This document shows positions 1 through 8,041 of a DNA stretch of 14,501 nt, in pieces. Position 1 is the first letter of the stretch, and each line of letters opens with the position of its first letter. Source of the DNA: Bacteroidales bacterium. GTDB lineage: Bacteria; Bacteroidota; Bacteroidia; Bacteroidales; Paludibacteraceae. Under the pieces are notes generated by a model, which ran no database searches, was not told the DNA's origin, and saw only the letters and a program-made list of their open reading frames with translations. The stretch is from contig CAAGDU010000073.1 of NCBI GenBank assembly GCA_900768725.1, positions 1-14,501 on the forward strand. Reading direction: 5' to 3'. The translations under genes were made by a program, and so were the position numbers.

Positions 1-305
1 TCGATGACATTCTGATAGATACGCCCCGTGGTGATGTTGTTTGCGCGGTGCGTCCGCACATCCAAGAAGCGCTCGTAGTGCCCCAAGTCCAAGTCCGCCT
101 CGTGCCCGTCTTCCGTAACATAGCATTCCCCGTGCTCATAGGGATTGAGCGTACCCGGGTCCACGTTGATGTACGGGTCTAATTTTTGGTTGGTAACTCG
201 GAACCCGCGCGCCTTGAGCAGATTGCCCAGCGAGGCAGCGATGATTCCCTTTCCTAACGAAGAGGCGACGCCTCCCGTAACAAAAATGTACCTTGTCTCA
301 GACAT
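1..305 (-). CDS. pyrG: CTP synthase, N-terminal fragment (runs off the window)
   Basis: CTP synthase aminates UTP to CTP using ATP and glutamine, the last step of pyrimidine nucleotide synthesis, in the cytoplasm. Only the first 101 codons are present. The start is the ATG at 303-305, giving MSETRYIFVTGGVASSLGKG. The family P-loop GGVASSLGKG is at residues 11-20, followed by the conserved KLDPYINVDPGTLNPYEHGE block and the DLDLGHYERF and NNITTGRIYQ motifs typical of the synthase domain. The C-terminal glutaminase domain lies outside the window. The gene is co-directional with hflX, whose stop is 68 nt upstream. I see no convincing promoter in that gap, so readthrough from hflX is possible. 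The identification is secure; the fragment shows no sign of damage. Confidence 0.97.
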   Translation of the reverse strand, partial: MSETRYIFVTGGVASSLGKGIIAASLGNLLKARGFRVTNQKLDPYINVDPGTLNPYEHGECYVTEDGHEADLDLGHYERFLDVRTHRANNITTGRIYQNVI

Positions 306-373
306 AACCTTAAAAATATGACTATTGTTTGAATGGTGCTTTTTCGACTGACTGTCCGAAATATGCCTACCGC

Positions 374-1699
374 TTATTCTTCGTAGTTTTGGAAGAGGAA
401 GTCGTTGTAGGGATAGCGTTGGATATGGATGGCTTTGATGCGGTCGTACATCAGTTGTTTGAGCGCGTCGATGTTGCTTTTCTCGCGGGCAGAGATGAAG
501 ATACAGTCCTCATGCAGTTTTGCCATCCATGTCTTCTCCAACTCTTCCAACGAGATGTTCTCGCGGCGGACGGGCGTGAGGTCGTCTTCCTCTTTGGGCG
601 TGTAGGTGAAAGCGTCTATCTTATTGAAGACCACGATGCGGGGGATGTCCGCCACGCGTTTCTCTTTCTCGGGCTTGCGCTGCTGCCCTTTGCCCCACGG
701 TTTGTTCTCCTGTTGCTGCTCCTCGCGGGTGAGCAGTTCGTTGATAGTCTTCTCCACCACCTCATACTGCTCCTCGAAGTTCGGGTGCGAGATGTCCACC
801 ACGTGTATCAACAAGTCTGCCTCGCGCACTTCATCGAGGGTTGACTTGAAGGACTCCACAAGGTGGTGCGGCAACTTACGGATGAAGCCCACCGTGTCGC
901 TGAGGAGGAAAGGTAGGTTGTTGAGCGTAACCTTGCGGACGGTGGTGTCCAGCGTGGCGAAGAGTTTGTTCTCGGCAAAGACCTCGGACTTGCTCAGCAG
1001 ATTCATCAGCGTGGACTTGCCGACGTTGGTGTATCCCACGAGCGCCACGCGCACCATCTTCCCGCGGTTCTGCCGCTGGGTAGCCATCTGCTTGTCTATC
1101 TTCTTGAGGTCTTCCCGCAGCAGGGCAATGCGCTGTCCGATAATACGTTTGTCCGCCTCTATCTGCGTCTCACCCATACCACGGCTGGTGGTGCCGCCGC
1201 CTCGCTGGCGGTCGAGGTGCGACCACATGCGGGTCAAGCGCGGCAACATATATTGCAAGTGCGCCATCTCCACCTGCGTCTTGGCATAACTCGTCTGGGC
1301 TCGCTGCAAGAAGATTTCAAGGATAAGAATCGTTCTGTCCATCACGCGGACAGCCCTCTTCTCGCAGCCCTCCATCGGCGTATTCAGTGCCTTCTCGATG
1401 TTGCGAATCTGCCGCGGCGACAACTCGTCGTCGAAGATGACGAGCCCCACCTCCAAGCCATTCTCCGGCGCGGTCTTGTAGAGGTAGTCTTTGATTTCCT
1501 GCAACTTGCCTTCGCCCACATAGGTGGTGGAATTAGGCATGTCAAGCCTCTGTACAAAACGCTTGACGGGCACTATTTTGTTTGTGTCCGCCAAGAATGC
1601 CAACTCATCCAAATACTCTTTGGTTCGTTCTTCCGATTGCTCAGGGGTGATTAACCCCACGAGCACCGCGTTTTCTATTTCTTCCTTAATTTCTACCAT
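374..1699 (-). CDS. hflX: Ribosome-associated GTPase HflX
   Basis: HflX is a GTPase that binds the 50S subunit and is known in other bacteria to split stalled or stress-hibernating ribosomes. At 441 aa it is of normal length. The N-terminal HflX domain (about 10-210) holds the STTYVGEGKLQEI block (57-69), the MDRTILILEIFLQRAQT segment (120-136) and the Gly-rich loop RGGGTTSRGMGETQIE (166-181). The G domain follows: G1 GYTNVGKST (222-230), G3 DTVG (268-271), G4 NKID (359-362) and G5 SARE (403-406). Between G3 and G4 is a strongly charged, Gln/Lys/Glu-rich stretch (about 323-350), probably a flexible loop specific to this lineage. The ATG lies only 3 nt after the lemA stop, so translation is probably coupled to lemA. 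All catalytic motifs are intact. Confidence 0.97.
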   Translation of the reverse strand: MVEIKEEIENAVLVGLITPEQSEERTKEYLDELAFLADTNKIVPVKRFVQRLDMPNSTTYVGEGKLQEIKDYLYKTAPENGLEVGLVIFDDELSPRQIRNIEKALNTPMEGCEKRAVRVMDRTILILEIFLQRAQTSYAKTQVEMAHLQYMLPRLTRMWSHLDRQRGGGTTSRGMGETQIEADKRIIGQRIALLREDLKKIDKQMATQRQNRGKMVRVALVGYTNVGKSTLMNLLSKSEVFAENKLFATLDTTVRKVTLNNLPFLLSDTVGFIRKLPHHLVESFKSTLDEVREADLLIHVVDISHPNFEEQYEVVEKTINELLTREEQQQENKPWGKGQQRKPEKEKRVADIPRIVVFNKIDAFTYTPKEEDDLTPVRRENISLEELEKTWMAKLHEDCIFISAREKSNIDALKQLMYDRIKAIHIQRYPYNDFLFQNYEE

Positions 1700-1702
1700 A
1701 GA

Positions 1703-2290
1703 TTAGAACTGCACTTTGGGTGCTTTCTCTGCGCCGGACTCTGCCTCGAAGTAGGGTTTCTTCTCGAAACCGAACATGGAGGCAATGATATTGTTCGGGA
1801 ACTTGCGAATCATCGTGTTGTACTGCTTCGCCGTATCGTTGAAGTTCTGGCGCGCCACGGTGATTCTGTTCTCCGTGCCTTCCAACTGTGCTTGCAGGTC
1901 GCGGAAGTTGGTGTTCGCTTTCAGGTCAGGGTACGCCTCTGCCACCGCCATCAGTCTTCCGAGAGCTTGGCTCAACTGCCCCTGTGCCTCTTGGTAAGCC
2001 GCCAACTGCTCAGGAGTAGCGTTCGTGGGGTCAATGGTCATCTGCGTGGCTCTTGCGCGAGCGGCAATCACGTTCTCGAGCGTGGCACTCTCGTGCGACG
2101 CATAGCCTTTCACCGTTTCCACGAGGTTGGGAATCAAGTCCGCACGGCGCTGATACTGGTTCTCCACCTGCGCCCAAGCCGTCTCTACGCTCTCTTCTGC
2201 GCTAACCATGCCGTTGTAGCGGCCAACTCCCCAAAATACAATGATTGCCAATACCAACAGCACCGCAATCCAAGGTAATGCTTTTTTCAT
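1703..2290 (-). CDS. lemA: LemA family membrane-anchored protein
   Basis: This is a LemA family protein of 195 aa, the usual size. It has a short positively charged N terminus (MKK) and one hydrophobic segment at about residues 5-22 (ALPWIAVLLVLAIIVFWGVG). The helical LemA domain follows, with family signatures around 41-68 (QVENQYQRRADLIPNLVETVKGYA, cited here in part) and the C-terminal FPNNIIASMFGF block near 164-175. The topology suggests a single N-terminal membrane anchor with the helical domain outside the cytoplasm. The molecular function of LemA is not well established. Neighbourhood with a TPM-domain membrane protein, here 35 nt upstream, is a common arrangement and suggests they act together at the envelope. 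The hflX start follows after 3 nt. The 35-nt gap upstream contains a perfect 12-bp palindrome just before the start codon. Confidence 0.93.
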   Translation of the reverse strand: MKKALPWIAVLLVLAIIVFWGVGRYNGMVSAEESVETAWAQVENQYQRRADLIPNLVETVKGYASHESATLENVIAARARATQMTIDPTNATPEQLAAYQEAQGQLSQALGRLMAVAEAYPDLKANTNFRDLQAQLEGTENRITVARQNFNDTAKQYNTMIRKFPNNIIASMFGFEKKPYFEAESGAEKAPKVQF

Positions 2291-2296
2291 TTGTTT

Positions 2297-2308
2297 ACGA
2301 TATATCGT
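2297..2308. promoter_or_regulatory. 12-bp perfect palindrome just upstream of lemA
   Basis: ACGATATATCGT is its own reverse complement and lies 6 nt upstream of the lemA ATG, inside the 35-nt gap after the TPM-domain gene. It could be a protein-binding site or a weak RNA hairpin. No function can be assigned from sequence, and a 12-bp palindrome in AT-rich DNA may be chance. Confidence 0.3.
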
Positions 2309-2325
2309 TTGTTAATAGTTGTTTC

Positions 2326-3267
2326 TTACCATTTGCCTCCTGCTCCGCCGCCGGACGTGGAGCCTCCGCCCCATGAACCGCCGCCTGAGAATCCGCCACC
2401 GCCGAAACCTCCGCCGCGGTTGGTGCCGCCTACGTACACTGTTCGTTGCAGGCGGGGAATCACGAAAGGCATTGTATGCGTGTGTCCGCAGTGCTTGCAG
2501 ACGTATGTGCGTACTCCCGTGCCTGCATGCGCATACGTTGCGGGGGAGACGACCTGCTCGCGCACTACCCTACTCTTGCGTTTGCCGCACTTGGGGCAGC
2601 GACGAAACTGCGACCAATAGAGCACGAAGACGAACAGTGCCAGCCCTATGCCGCACAACACCACCAACGCAACGATGTCGCTCACGCCTGTCTCGTCCTC
2701 TTCATTGGCTTTGCGGTAGCCCGCGCGGTCGGTTACCGACTGCATGGTGCGCAGTTCTTCCGGCACCTCACCGTGGGTGCACTCCTCGTAGATACGCATG
2801 GCACCGTAGCACAAGCCTTTTCCGTAGTCGCCCTGCCGGAAGAGCGGAATCATCTCGTCTTGGATAATACGATTGCAGAGGGCATCGGGCAGCACACCTT
2901 CGATACCCGTGCCGGTCATGATACGGATGTCGTGCGAGTTGAGCACAAAGCAGATGAGTACGCCCGTGTTACGCCCCTTGCCGCCGATACCCCACGTCTG
3001 AAAGAGTTGGTAGCAGAAGTCGAACATATCCATATCGCCGATGTTGCCGAGCGCCGCCACGCAGAGTTCCACCATGGTGGAGTCTTGCAGCGACTTGGCG
3101 CAGGCGTTCAGGAAACGTACATCCTCGCCCGATAATATATTATCGGGGTTTGCAACGTACTCCCATTGCCCACGGTCTTTCGGGTCGGGAACGGTTTGGG
3201 GCGTATAGACCGCCCCCATCATGTATAAGGGGAAAAGACAAAGAAATATCCAAAGACACTTTCGCAT
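2326..3267 (-). CDS. TPM-domain (YgcG-like) membrane protein with zinc ribbon and Gly-rich tail
   Basis: This 313-aa protein belongs to the TPM domain family (the fold of TPM_phosphatase/YgcG). A signal peptide-like N terminus (residues 1-19) is followed by the TPM domain at about 25-170, with blocks such as DNILSGEDVRFLN (42-54), KGRNTGVLICFVLNSHDIRI (97-116) and MTGTGIEGVLPD (117-128). A single transmembrane helix lies at about 196-217. After it comes a zinc-ribbon-like module with two CxxC pairs, C224/C227 and C257/C260. The protein ends in a Gly/Ser-rich tail (284-313), a low-complexity end common in this family. The likely topology is TPM domain outside and zinc ribbon inside, which is inference. 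It is first in a tight run with lemA (35 nt) and hflX. Its biochemical role is unknown. A matching Bacteroidota promoter lies directly upstream. Confidence 0.9.
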   Translation of the reverse strand: MRKCLWIFLCLFPLYMMGAVYTPQTVPDPKDRGQWEYVANPDNILSGEDVRFLNACAKSLQDSTMVELCVAALGNIGDMDMFDFCYQLFQTWGIGGKGRNTGVLICFVLNSHDIRIMTGTGIEGVLPDALCNRIIQDEMIPLFRQGDYGKGLCYGAMRIYEECTHGEVPEELRTMQSVTDRAGYRKANEEDETGVSDIVALVVLCGIGLALFVFVLYWSQFRRCPKCGKRKSRVVREQVVSPATYAHAGTGVRTYVCKHCGHTHTMPFVIPRLQRTVYVGGTNRGGGFGGGGFSGGGSWGGGSTSGGGAGGKW

Positions 3268-3289
3268 GGTGCAAATAAAAATTTGCGTG

Positions 3290-3321
3290 CAAAATTACAA
3301 CTAATTTTTCACATATACAAT
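3290..3321 (-). promoter_or_regulatory. Putative Bacteroidota-type promoter for the TPM-lemA-hflX operon
   Basis: On the minus strand, TAATTTTG (3290-3297) is a full match to the Bacteroidota -7 box TAnnTTTG. A partial -33 box, ATTG (3318-3321), lies 20 nt upstream of it; the consensus is TTTG at about this spacing. Transcription would start near 3283 and leave a leader of about 15 nt before the ATG at 3267. The surrounding DNA is AT-rich, unlike the coding DNA on both sides. The -7 match is good and the -33 match is 3 of 4. Confidence 0.55.
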
Positions 3322-3484
3322 ACTTTCCCAAATTTTTGTTCGTAAAAATGATAGCGGTGTTTGAGGCAGCCTCCTTTCTTCGTGTTTGATTGGTAGTTCG
3401 TTTTTAGAACATTAAACGCATTTGAATCGTCTGCCCAACATAGTCTGAGAAGTTCAACTCTATCGTTGCCCATCTTTCGTACAG
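3322..3484. other. Gap downstream of hsdR without recognisable features
   Basis: This 163-nt stretch separates the hsdR stop from the promoter of the TPM operon. It contains a short perfect inverted repeat GAGGC-a-GCCTC (3363-3373) but no T-run beside it in the direction of transcription. I see no gene, tRNA or convincing terminator. Confidence 0.5.
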
Positions 3485-6400
3485 TTAATCAACCTCAAAC
3501 TTCCCGTTGCTGATGTCAAAGAAGCGAATAAAGAAGGTCTTGAGTTTCTCTATGACCGTTTCTTTCTTCTTGCTCCGTTCGTTCCCTTTGGAGAACAGCG
3601 GCATAGGCGGCAGTATCTCGGATATTTCCGTACCCATCTCTTGCACCTGCCCTTCTTGGAACGCGCGGGTCATAAAGCGCAGGGTCTCTTCGCGGCGGAG
3701 GTTTTCTTCGGTGATGATTTGCTCTATCTGCTCGGCTTGCTGCCGGCGCACAAAGGCATCCCACTCGCCGTGGATGTCGCTCTCGGGGGTCAGCGAGGCG
3801 ATAAACTGCTCGATGAGTTCGCGCTTCGGACGCAGGTCGGGCGAGGAGCTGATGGTCTTTTCCAAGCGCAGGCGTATCTCATTGTTGCCTACATGTTGGT
3901 CGTGCAGTTCCGCCACTTGGGTGAGAATATAGTCAATGTTTATCTCTACCTGCTTAATGAGTTCCATCTCAAAAACGAGGTCATCGTTGATATATACCTT
4001 TTCCTGCTTTGGGCGGTAATGGTCTTTGAGGTCAAGGTAATAACTCTTGTAGTCCTGCATGTCTTTGGGTAAGATAATCTCCTGCCCTTTGAATTGGTCG
4101 AAGGTGTTGAGCACGTTCTGTGCACGGAGAAGTGCGCTGAAGGCTTTGATGAATGCCTTTTGCTGTTCTTCGCCCATGTGGAGAATCTCGGCATGCGGGA
4201 ACTTCATTGCCAACTCTGCCACGGCATCCACATAGCCCGGATGGTGAACGCCTTTCTCATCGTCGTAGCCGAAATAATAGTCGTTGAAACTGCGGAGCAG
4301 AATCAGTCCGCCCGCCTCTTTGTCGCCAAAGAGGGAGATGGCATCGTTGGTGGCTTTTTCCAGATTGCGGAAGCAGACGATATTACCAAAGGTCTTGATA
4401 CTGTTTAAGATACGGTTAGTGCGGCTATATGCCTGTATCAGTCCGTGTGTGCGCAGGTTCTTGTCCACCCACAGGGTATTGAGGGTGGTGGCATCGAAGC
4501 CGGTGAGGAACATGTTGACCACGATAAGCATATCCAGTTCGCGGTTCTTCATGCGCAGGCTGACATCCTTGTAGTAGTTTTGGAATTTCTCTGCAGAGGT
4601 GTCGAAGTTGGTGCTGAAAAGGGCGTTGTAATCGGCTATAGCCGCCTCCAGGAACTCGCGGGAAGAGGCATCGAGCAGGGAGGTGTCTTCGTTGTTCTCA
4701 TCGGAGAGAAGCCCCGTCTGGTCATCTTCATTCACACCATAGGAATAGATAAGGGCTATCTTGAGGCGTTTGGTCTCGGGCAGTGCTTGCTGCGCCCGTT
4801 GAAACGCCTCGTAGTAGACTTTGGCGGCTGGAATGGAGGCAACGCAGAAGATGGAGTTGAAGCCCTGTCTGCGCTTGTCTTTCAGTTGATAGACGGCATT
4901 GCGCTTGGTCTTCTGGTCGTAGTGCTCCAGCACATAGCGCACGATGTTCTCTATACGCTCCGGTGCCATAAGGGCACGCTCACGGTCGATGTTAGGTATC
5001 TGCTCCTCGGCGATATCCTCTTCGGCGCGGATGGTCGAGACATAACTGACCAAGAAAGGTAGCACATTATGGTCGCGGATGGCATCCACGATAGTATAGA
5101 TATGCAGCCTGTCTCCAAACGTCTGCTCCGTTGTGAAGAAGTCTTTGCTGCTGTTGCCGAGCGATTTGTTGGCATTCTCGGGGAAGATGGGGGTGCCTGT
5201 GAAGCCGAAGATGTGGTATCGCTTGAATTTCTTGACGATGGCAGTGTGCATCTCGCCGAATTGCGAGCGGTGGCACTCATCGAAAATCAGCACCAAGTGT
5301 TGGTCATAGACGGGGTGTTGCGGATTTTTCTTGACGAAGATGCTGAGTTTCTGTATGGTGGTGATGATGATATGGCAGTCGGGCTTCTCGAGTTGTTTTT
5401 TCAGTACGGCGGTATCTTTGTTGCTGTTGGCGGCTCCTTTCTCAAATCGGTCGTACTCCTTCATGGTTTGGTAGTCGAGGTCTTTCCTATCCACCACAAA
5501 CAGCACCTTGTCCACGCCCTGCATGCGGCTGGCGAGTTGTGCGGTCTTGAAGGAGGTGAGCGTCTTGCCGGAGCCTGTGGTGTGCCATACGTAGCCGCCG
5601 GCTTGTCGGCTGCCCCATTCCCTGCGGTTGGAGGAGATGAGGATGCGGCGCAGGATGGCTTCGGTGGCGCATATCTGGTAAGGACGCATGACGAGCAGGT
5701 CGTTGTCCACGGTGAGTACGCAGTAGCGCGTGAGGATATTGAGCAGCGTCAGCCGATTGAAGAAAGTGGCGGTGAAATCCACCAAGTCGGGGATGATACG
5801 ATTGTTGCGGTCTGCCCAATAACTGGTGAACTCAAACGAGTTGCTTGCCACTTTCGTAGCGCGGCTGCGCGATTGGGTAGAGGCGTTGTTCTTCTCGATA
5901 TGTTTGTAGCGGGTGGTGTTGCTGTAATACTTGGTCTCGGTGCCATTGCTGATGACAAATATCTGTGCAAACTGATAGAGTCCGCAGCCCGTCCAAAACG
6001 ATTCGCGCTCGTAGCGATTGATTTGGTTGAATGCCTCTTTGATAGCCACGCCGCGGCGTTTCAACTCGATATGCACCATCGGCAGCCCGTTGACGAGGAT
6101 GGTAACATCGTAGCGGTTGTCATGCTCGCCGCCCTCCGGCACATATTGGTTGATTACTTGCAGGTAGTTGTTGCCCAAGGTCTGTTTGTCGATGAGGTAA
6201 ATGTTCTTGGTGGAGCCGTCTTTGAGGCGGATGGGGCGGATATGGTTGTTTTGCAGCATATCGGTCTTGCCCGTATAGCCGAGGTTGGGGTTGGCGATAT
6301 GCTCGCCCAAGAATGCCTGCCACTCTTCGTCCGAGAAGGTGTAGTTGTTGAGACGTTCGAGTTGGCGGCGGAGGTTGTCGAGCAGGTCGCGCTCCGTGTG

Positions 6401-6565
6401 GATAGGCAGGTATTCGTAGCCTTGGCGTTGGAGTTGCTCGATGAGGGCTTGCTCAAGGTCTGCCTCGCTCTGATAAGCAGAGGAGGGCTTGTCGAGGGGC
6501 TGATAGGTGCTGACTACGGTGCTTTCGTCGGCTTCCGCGATGAGTTGGTAGCGGTCGGTGGGCAT
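3485..6565 (-). CDS. hsdR: Type I restriction enzyme R subunit (HsdR)
   Basis: HsdR is the motor and nuclease subunit of a type I restriction enzyme; with HsdM and HsdS it translocates and cleaves unmodified DNA. At 1026 aa it is full length. The N-terminal nuclease domain shows the PD-(D/E)xK pattern with D153 (YDVTI) and E167-L168-K169 (IELK). The SF2 helicase part has Walker A TTGSGKT (329-335), motif II DECH (429-432), motif III GFTGTP (454-459), the conserved FLTGFDATTLNTLWVDK (686-702) and motif VI QAYSRTNR (711-718). A helical C-terminal region (about 830-1026) is where HsdR normally contacts the methylase core. The ATG is 54 nt after the hsdS stop, so the two are probably cotranscribed. 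Nothing suggests inactivation, but no hsdM is in the window, so the enzyme could act only with an HsdM supplied from elsewhere. Confidence 0.96.
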   Translation of the reverse strand: MPTDRYQLIAEADESTVVSTYQPLDKPSSAYQSEADLEQALIEQLQRQGYEYLPIHTERDLLDNLRRQLERLNNYTFSDEEWQAFLGEHIANPNLGYTGKTDMLQNNHIRPIRLKDGSTKNIYLIDKQTLGNNYLQVINQYVPEGGEHDNRYDVTILVNGLPMVHIELKRRGVAIKEAFNQINRYERESFWTGCGLYQFAQIFVISNGTETKYYSNTTRYKHIEKNNASTQSRSRATKVASNSFEFTSYWADRNNRIIPDLVDFTATFFNRLTLLNILTRYCVLTVDNDLLVMRPYQICATEAILRRILISSNRREWGSRQAGGYVWHTTGSGKTLTSFKTAQLASRMQGVDKVLFVVDRKDLDYQTMKEYDRFEKGAANSNKDTAVLKKQLEKPDCHIIITTIQKLSIFVKKNPQHPVYDQHLVLIFDECHRSQFGEMHTAIVKKFKRYHIFGFTGTPIFPENANKSLGNSSKDFFTTEQTFGDRLHIYTIVDAIRDHNVLPFLVSYVSTIRAEEDIAEEQIPNIDRERALMAPERIENIVRYVLEHYDQKTKRNAVYQLKDKRRQGFNSIFCVASIPAAKVYYEAFQRAQQALPETKRLKIALIYSYGVNEDDQTGLLSDENNEDTSLLDASSREFLEAAIADYNALFSTNFDTSAEKFQNYYKDVSLRMKNRELDMLIVVNMFLTGFDATTLNTLWVDKNLRTHGLIQAYSRTNRILNSIKTFGNIVCFRNLEKATNDAISLFGDKEAGGLILLRSFNDYYFGYDDEKGVHHPGYVDAVAELAMKFPHAEILHMGEEQQKAFIKAFSALLRAQNVLNTFDQFKGQEIILPKDMQDYKSYYLDLKDHYRPKQEKVYINDDLVFEMELIKQVEINIDYILTQVAELHDQHVGNNEIRLRLEKTISSSPDLRPKRELIEQFIASLTPESDIHGEWDAFVRRQQAEQIEQIITEENLRREETLRFMTRAFQEGQVQEMGTEISEILPPMPLFSKGNERSKKKETVIEKLKTFFIRFFDISNGKFEVD

Positions 6566-6619
6566 GGTGGTGATTTGTTTTTCTAGAAATTATAGTTTTT
6601 ATAGGAAGTCATGTGGGGG

Positions 6620-7759
6620 CTATTCAAAGGTCAAGAGCAGATTTCGGTAGTATTCGTATTGCTTTTGCACGAGGGCTATCTCGGCGGGCAAGCCTTTGCT
6701 CAGGTCATTGACCAAGGTCTCAAACTTATCCAAGATTCCAACTATCCGCTCTTGCTCCTCCATCGGCGGAATGGGGATAAGATATTGCATGACAGCATTT
6801 TTATCACCCCGCGGCATTTTGGCACCTTTTGCATGTTGATTGTCAAACAGAAAAAAGGATTCCGATGCAAGGTTGTGGTATAAGAAACGGGGTAAAAGAC
6901 TTTCCTTATATGATGACTTAATCCGAACTGTAAGCACATCGCCGTTTGTCCCTCCCTCTTTATCTGCTAACCAAATCTTGCGTAGATAAGGGCGTATATT
7001 CCCAATTAAAATATCGTTTGGAAGAAAACGAATGCAACTCTCCATATTGGGAATGGAAGAGGCTATGGTTACGCCTTGTCTATCTTGTAATAGGTTTTCT
7101 ACGCTCACATAGTTGATTTCGTCTATGTCCTCAATGGCGATTCTCCCCTTTGCGTATTCCGCAACCTCTCCGAGGGGCATCCAGTGAACGGTAGTGGAAT
7201 TGGAGTCGAAGGAAAGCAGATGATTGCGATAGTAATCATACTGCTTCCTTCGAAGTTTCAGCTCTGCTTTCAGCTCTGCTGAAAGCTGTGTGAACTTATC
7301 CAACAAGTTCACTATCTCGACTTGTACTTCAAGCGGCGGAATGGGGATGGAGAAATGTTGTATAGAAGAAGGGTGTACATGAGGAACACCGCTCCCTTTC
7401 TTCGTATTGTGAATCTTTTCCTGATTATTCTTGAGAAAATAATATAGGTATTTCACCGTAAAGGTCTCATCTTTGGGCGATATGCTAAATGCGTCCGAAA
7501 CGTAAATAGGAATATCCCAATAAGAGACATATCCGGCGTATGCACCTGACCCGGCAATAGTAATCGTTTCACCTGTTCTATTCGCTACATTATGGTAGTA
7601 CGCAGGTTTTAATCCACCTGCTATTACCGGAACCTCGCCCTCTACTGCATCTTTGGCAGTAATAGTTGAACCGCGCTGAAAAACACAACACTCCCCCAGT
7701 GTTTTCCATTCCACGCCGTTGGGGCAGAGGTCTTGTAGCATTTTTTGTATCTTGTTCAT
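6620..7759 (-). CDS. hsdS: Type I restriction-modification specificity subunit (HsdS)
   Basis: HsdS selects the DNA target of a type I enzyme through two target recognition domains (TRDs). From the ATG at 7757-7759 it has 379 aa, a usual length. I prefer this start because MNKIQKMLQDLCPNGVEWK is a typical HsdS beginning; a TTG four codons upstream (7771) is the alternative. TRD1 covers about 16-135. The central conserved region follows: IPIPPLEVQVEIVNLLDKF (138-156), then AELK-AELK (161-168) and KQYDYYR. TRD2 is at about 190-320. The distal conserved region repeats the pattern: IPIPPMEEQERIVGILDKF (328-346) and KQYEYYRNLLLTF at the end. TRD2 codons look more AT-rich than neighbouring genes, as is common for exchanged TRDs. 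The gene precedes hsdR by 54 nt. A repeat element, not hsdM, lies upstream. Confidence 0.95.
   Translation of the reverse strand: MNKIQKMLQDLCPNGVEWKTLGECCVFQRGSTITAKDAVEGEVPVIAGGLKPAYYHNVANRTGETITIAGSGAYAGYVSYWDIPIYVSDAFSISPKDETFTVKYLYYFLKNNQEKIHNTKKGSGVPHVHPSSIQHFSIPIPPLEVQVEIVNLLDKFTQLSAELKAELKLRRKQYDYYRNHLLSFDSNSTTVHWMPLGEVAEYAKGRIAIEDIDEINYVSVENLLQDRQGVTIASSIPNMESCIRFLPNDILIGNIRPYLRKIWLADKEGGTNGDVLTVRIKSSYKESLLPRFLYHNLASESFFLFDNQHAKGAKMPRGDKNAVMQYLIPIPPMEEQERIVGILDKFETLVNDLSKGLPAEIALVQKQYEYYRNLLLTFE
7256..7279 (-). repeat. Perfect 12-bp tandem duplication in hsdS (AELK-AELK)
   Basis: Two adjacent identical copies of TTTCAGCTCTGC (plus strand, 7256-7267 and 7268-7279) encode AELK-AELK on the minus strand. 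They lie in the central conserved spacer between TRD1 and TRD2. In EcoR124I and EcoR124II, two or three copies of a 12-bp repeat encoding TAEL at the equivalent place set the length of the non-specific spacer in the DNA target. A change in copy number here keeps the frame. Confidence 0.85.
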
Positions 7760-7778
7760 TGACGAAGGCAACGGAAAG

Positions 7779-7816
7779 AAATTAATGAATAATTACACGA
7801 TAATTATATGTTAAAG
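7779..7816. repeat. 38-bp direct repeat, copy next to hsdS
   Basis: This AT-rich unit begins AAATTAATGAATAATTACA and ends TATATGTTAAAG. It matches 8141-8178 at 37 of 38 positions; the only difference is C versus T at unit position 20. Inside is a perfect 7-bp dyad, ATAATTA-N5-TAATTAT (7789-7807), of operator-like form. It ends 19 nt upstream of the preferred hsdS ATG. A short partial third copy (AATTATATGTT) follows at about 7825-7835. Confidence 0.9.
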
Positions 7817-7849
7817 CCAAAGACAATTATATGTTTTATCATATGCAAA

Positions 7850-7894
7850 GCCCCGAAGGGGCGGTATAAACCAGCGTAGGGGCTCGCCCCTACG
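7850..7894 (+). repeat. 45-bp inverted repeat, left arm (two hairpins)
   Basis: The arm holds GCCCC-gaa-GGGGC (7850-7862), a 12-nt AT-rich linker, and the perfect palindrome CGTAGGGGC-tc-GCCCCTACG (7875-7894). The arm at 8079-8123 is its reverse complement at 39 of 45 positions, with all stem bases conserved and the changes confined to the linker and loop. The form is like that of REP-type intergenic palindromes. Confidence 0.85.
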
Positions 7895-7916
7895 TAAATG
7901 GGAAACCCCTAAACGC

Positions 7917-7938
7917 AAGCCCTGTAAGGGCGATATAA
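7917..7938 (+). repeat. Small hairpin unit AAGCCCT-gta-AGGGCG followed by ATATAAC
   Basis: The hairpin GCCCT-gta-AGGGC (7919-7931) is followed by GATATAAC. The outer hairpins of the inverted repeat have the same design: GCCCC-gaa-GGGGC followed by GGTATAAA at 7850, and by GACATAAC in reverse orientation at 8123. This makes three degenerate copies of one unit within the element. Confidence 0.7.
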
Positions 7939-7975
7939 CTCAATATGTTTACAATATGATATCATTATTTTTTTA

Positions 7976-7998
7976 CCCCGCCCCCTGACCCCCTCCCC
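7976..7998 (-). other. G-quadruplex-type motif on the coding (minus) strand
   Basis: Read on the minus strand this is G4-A-G5-TCA-G5-C-G4: four runs of at least four G with loops of 1, 3 and 1 nt. It would be present in any RNA reading from purL into hsdS. It can also base-pair with the purine tract at 8042-8065, so duplex hairpin and quadruplex are competing folds. Confidence 0.7.
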
Positions 7999-8041
7999 GA
8001 AATTCACCCCACCGCGCGTTGCTTGTGGGGACCCCGAGCAC

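Noticed and set aside
3363..3373. Hairpin GAGGC-a-GCCTC as terminator of hsdR
   Set aside because: The stem is only 5 bp with a 1-nt loop and has no T-run following it on the minus strand.
5069..6586. Long plus-strand open frame (505 codons) opposite hsdR
   Set aside because: It lies fully antisense to the well-supported hsdR, shows no family motif and has the composition of a shadow frame.
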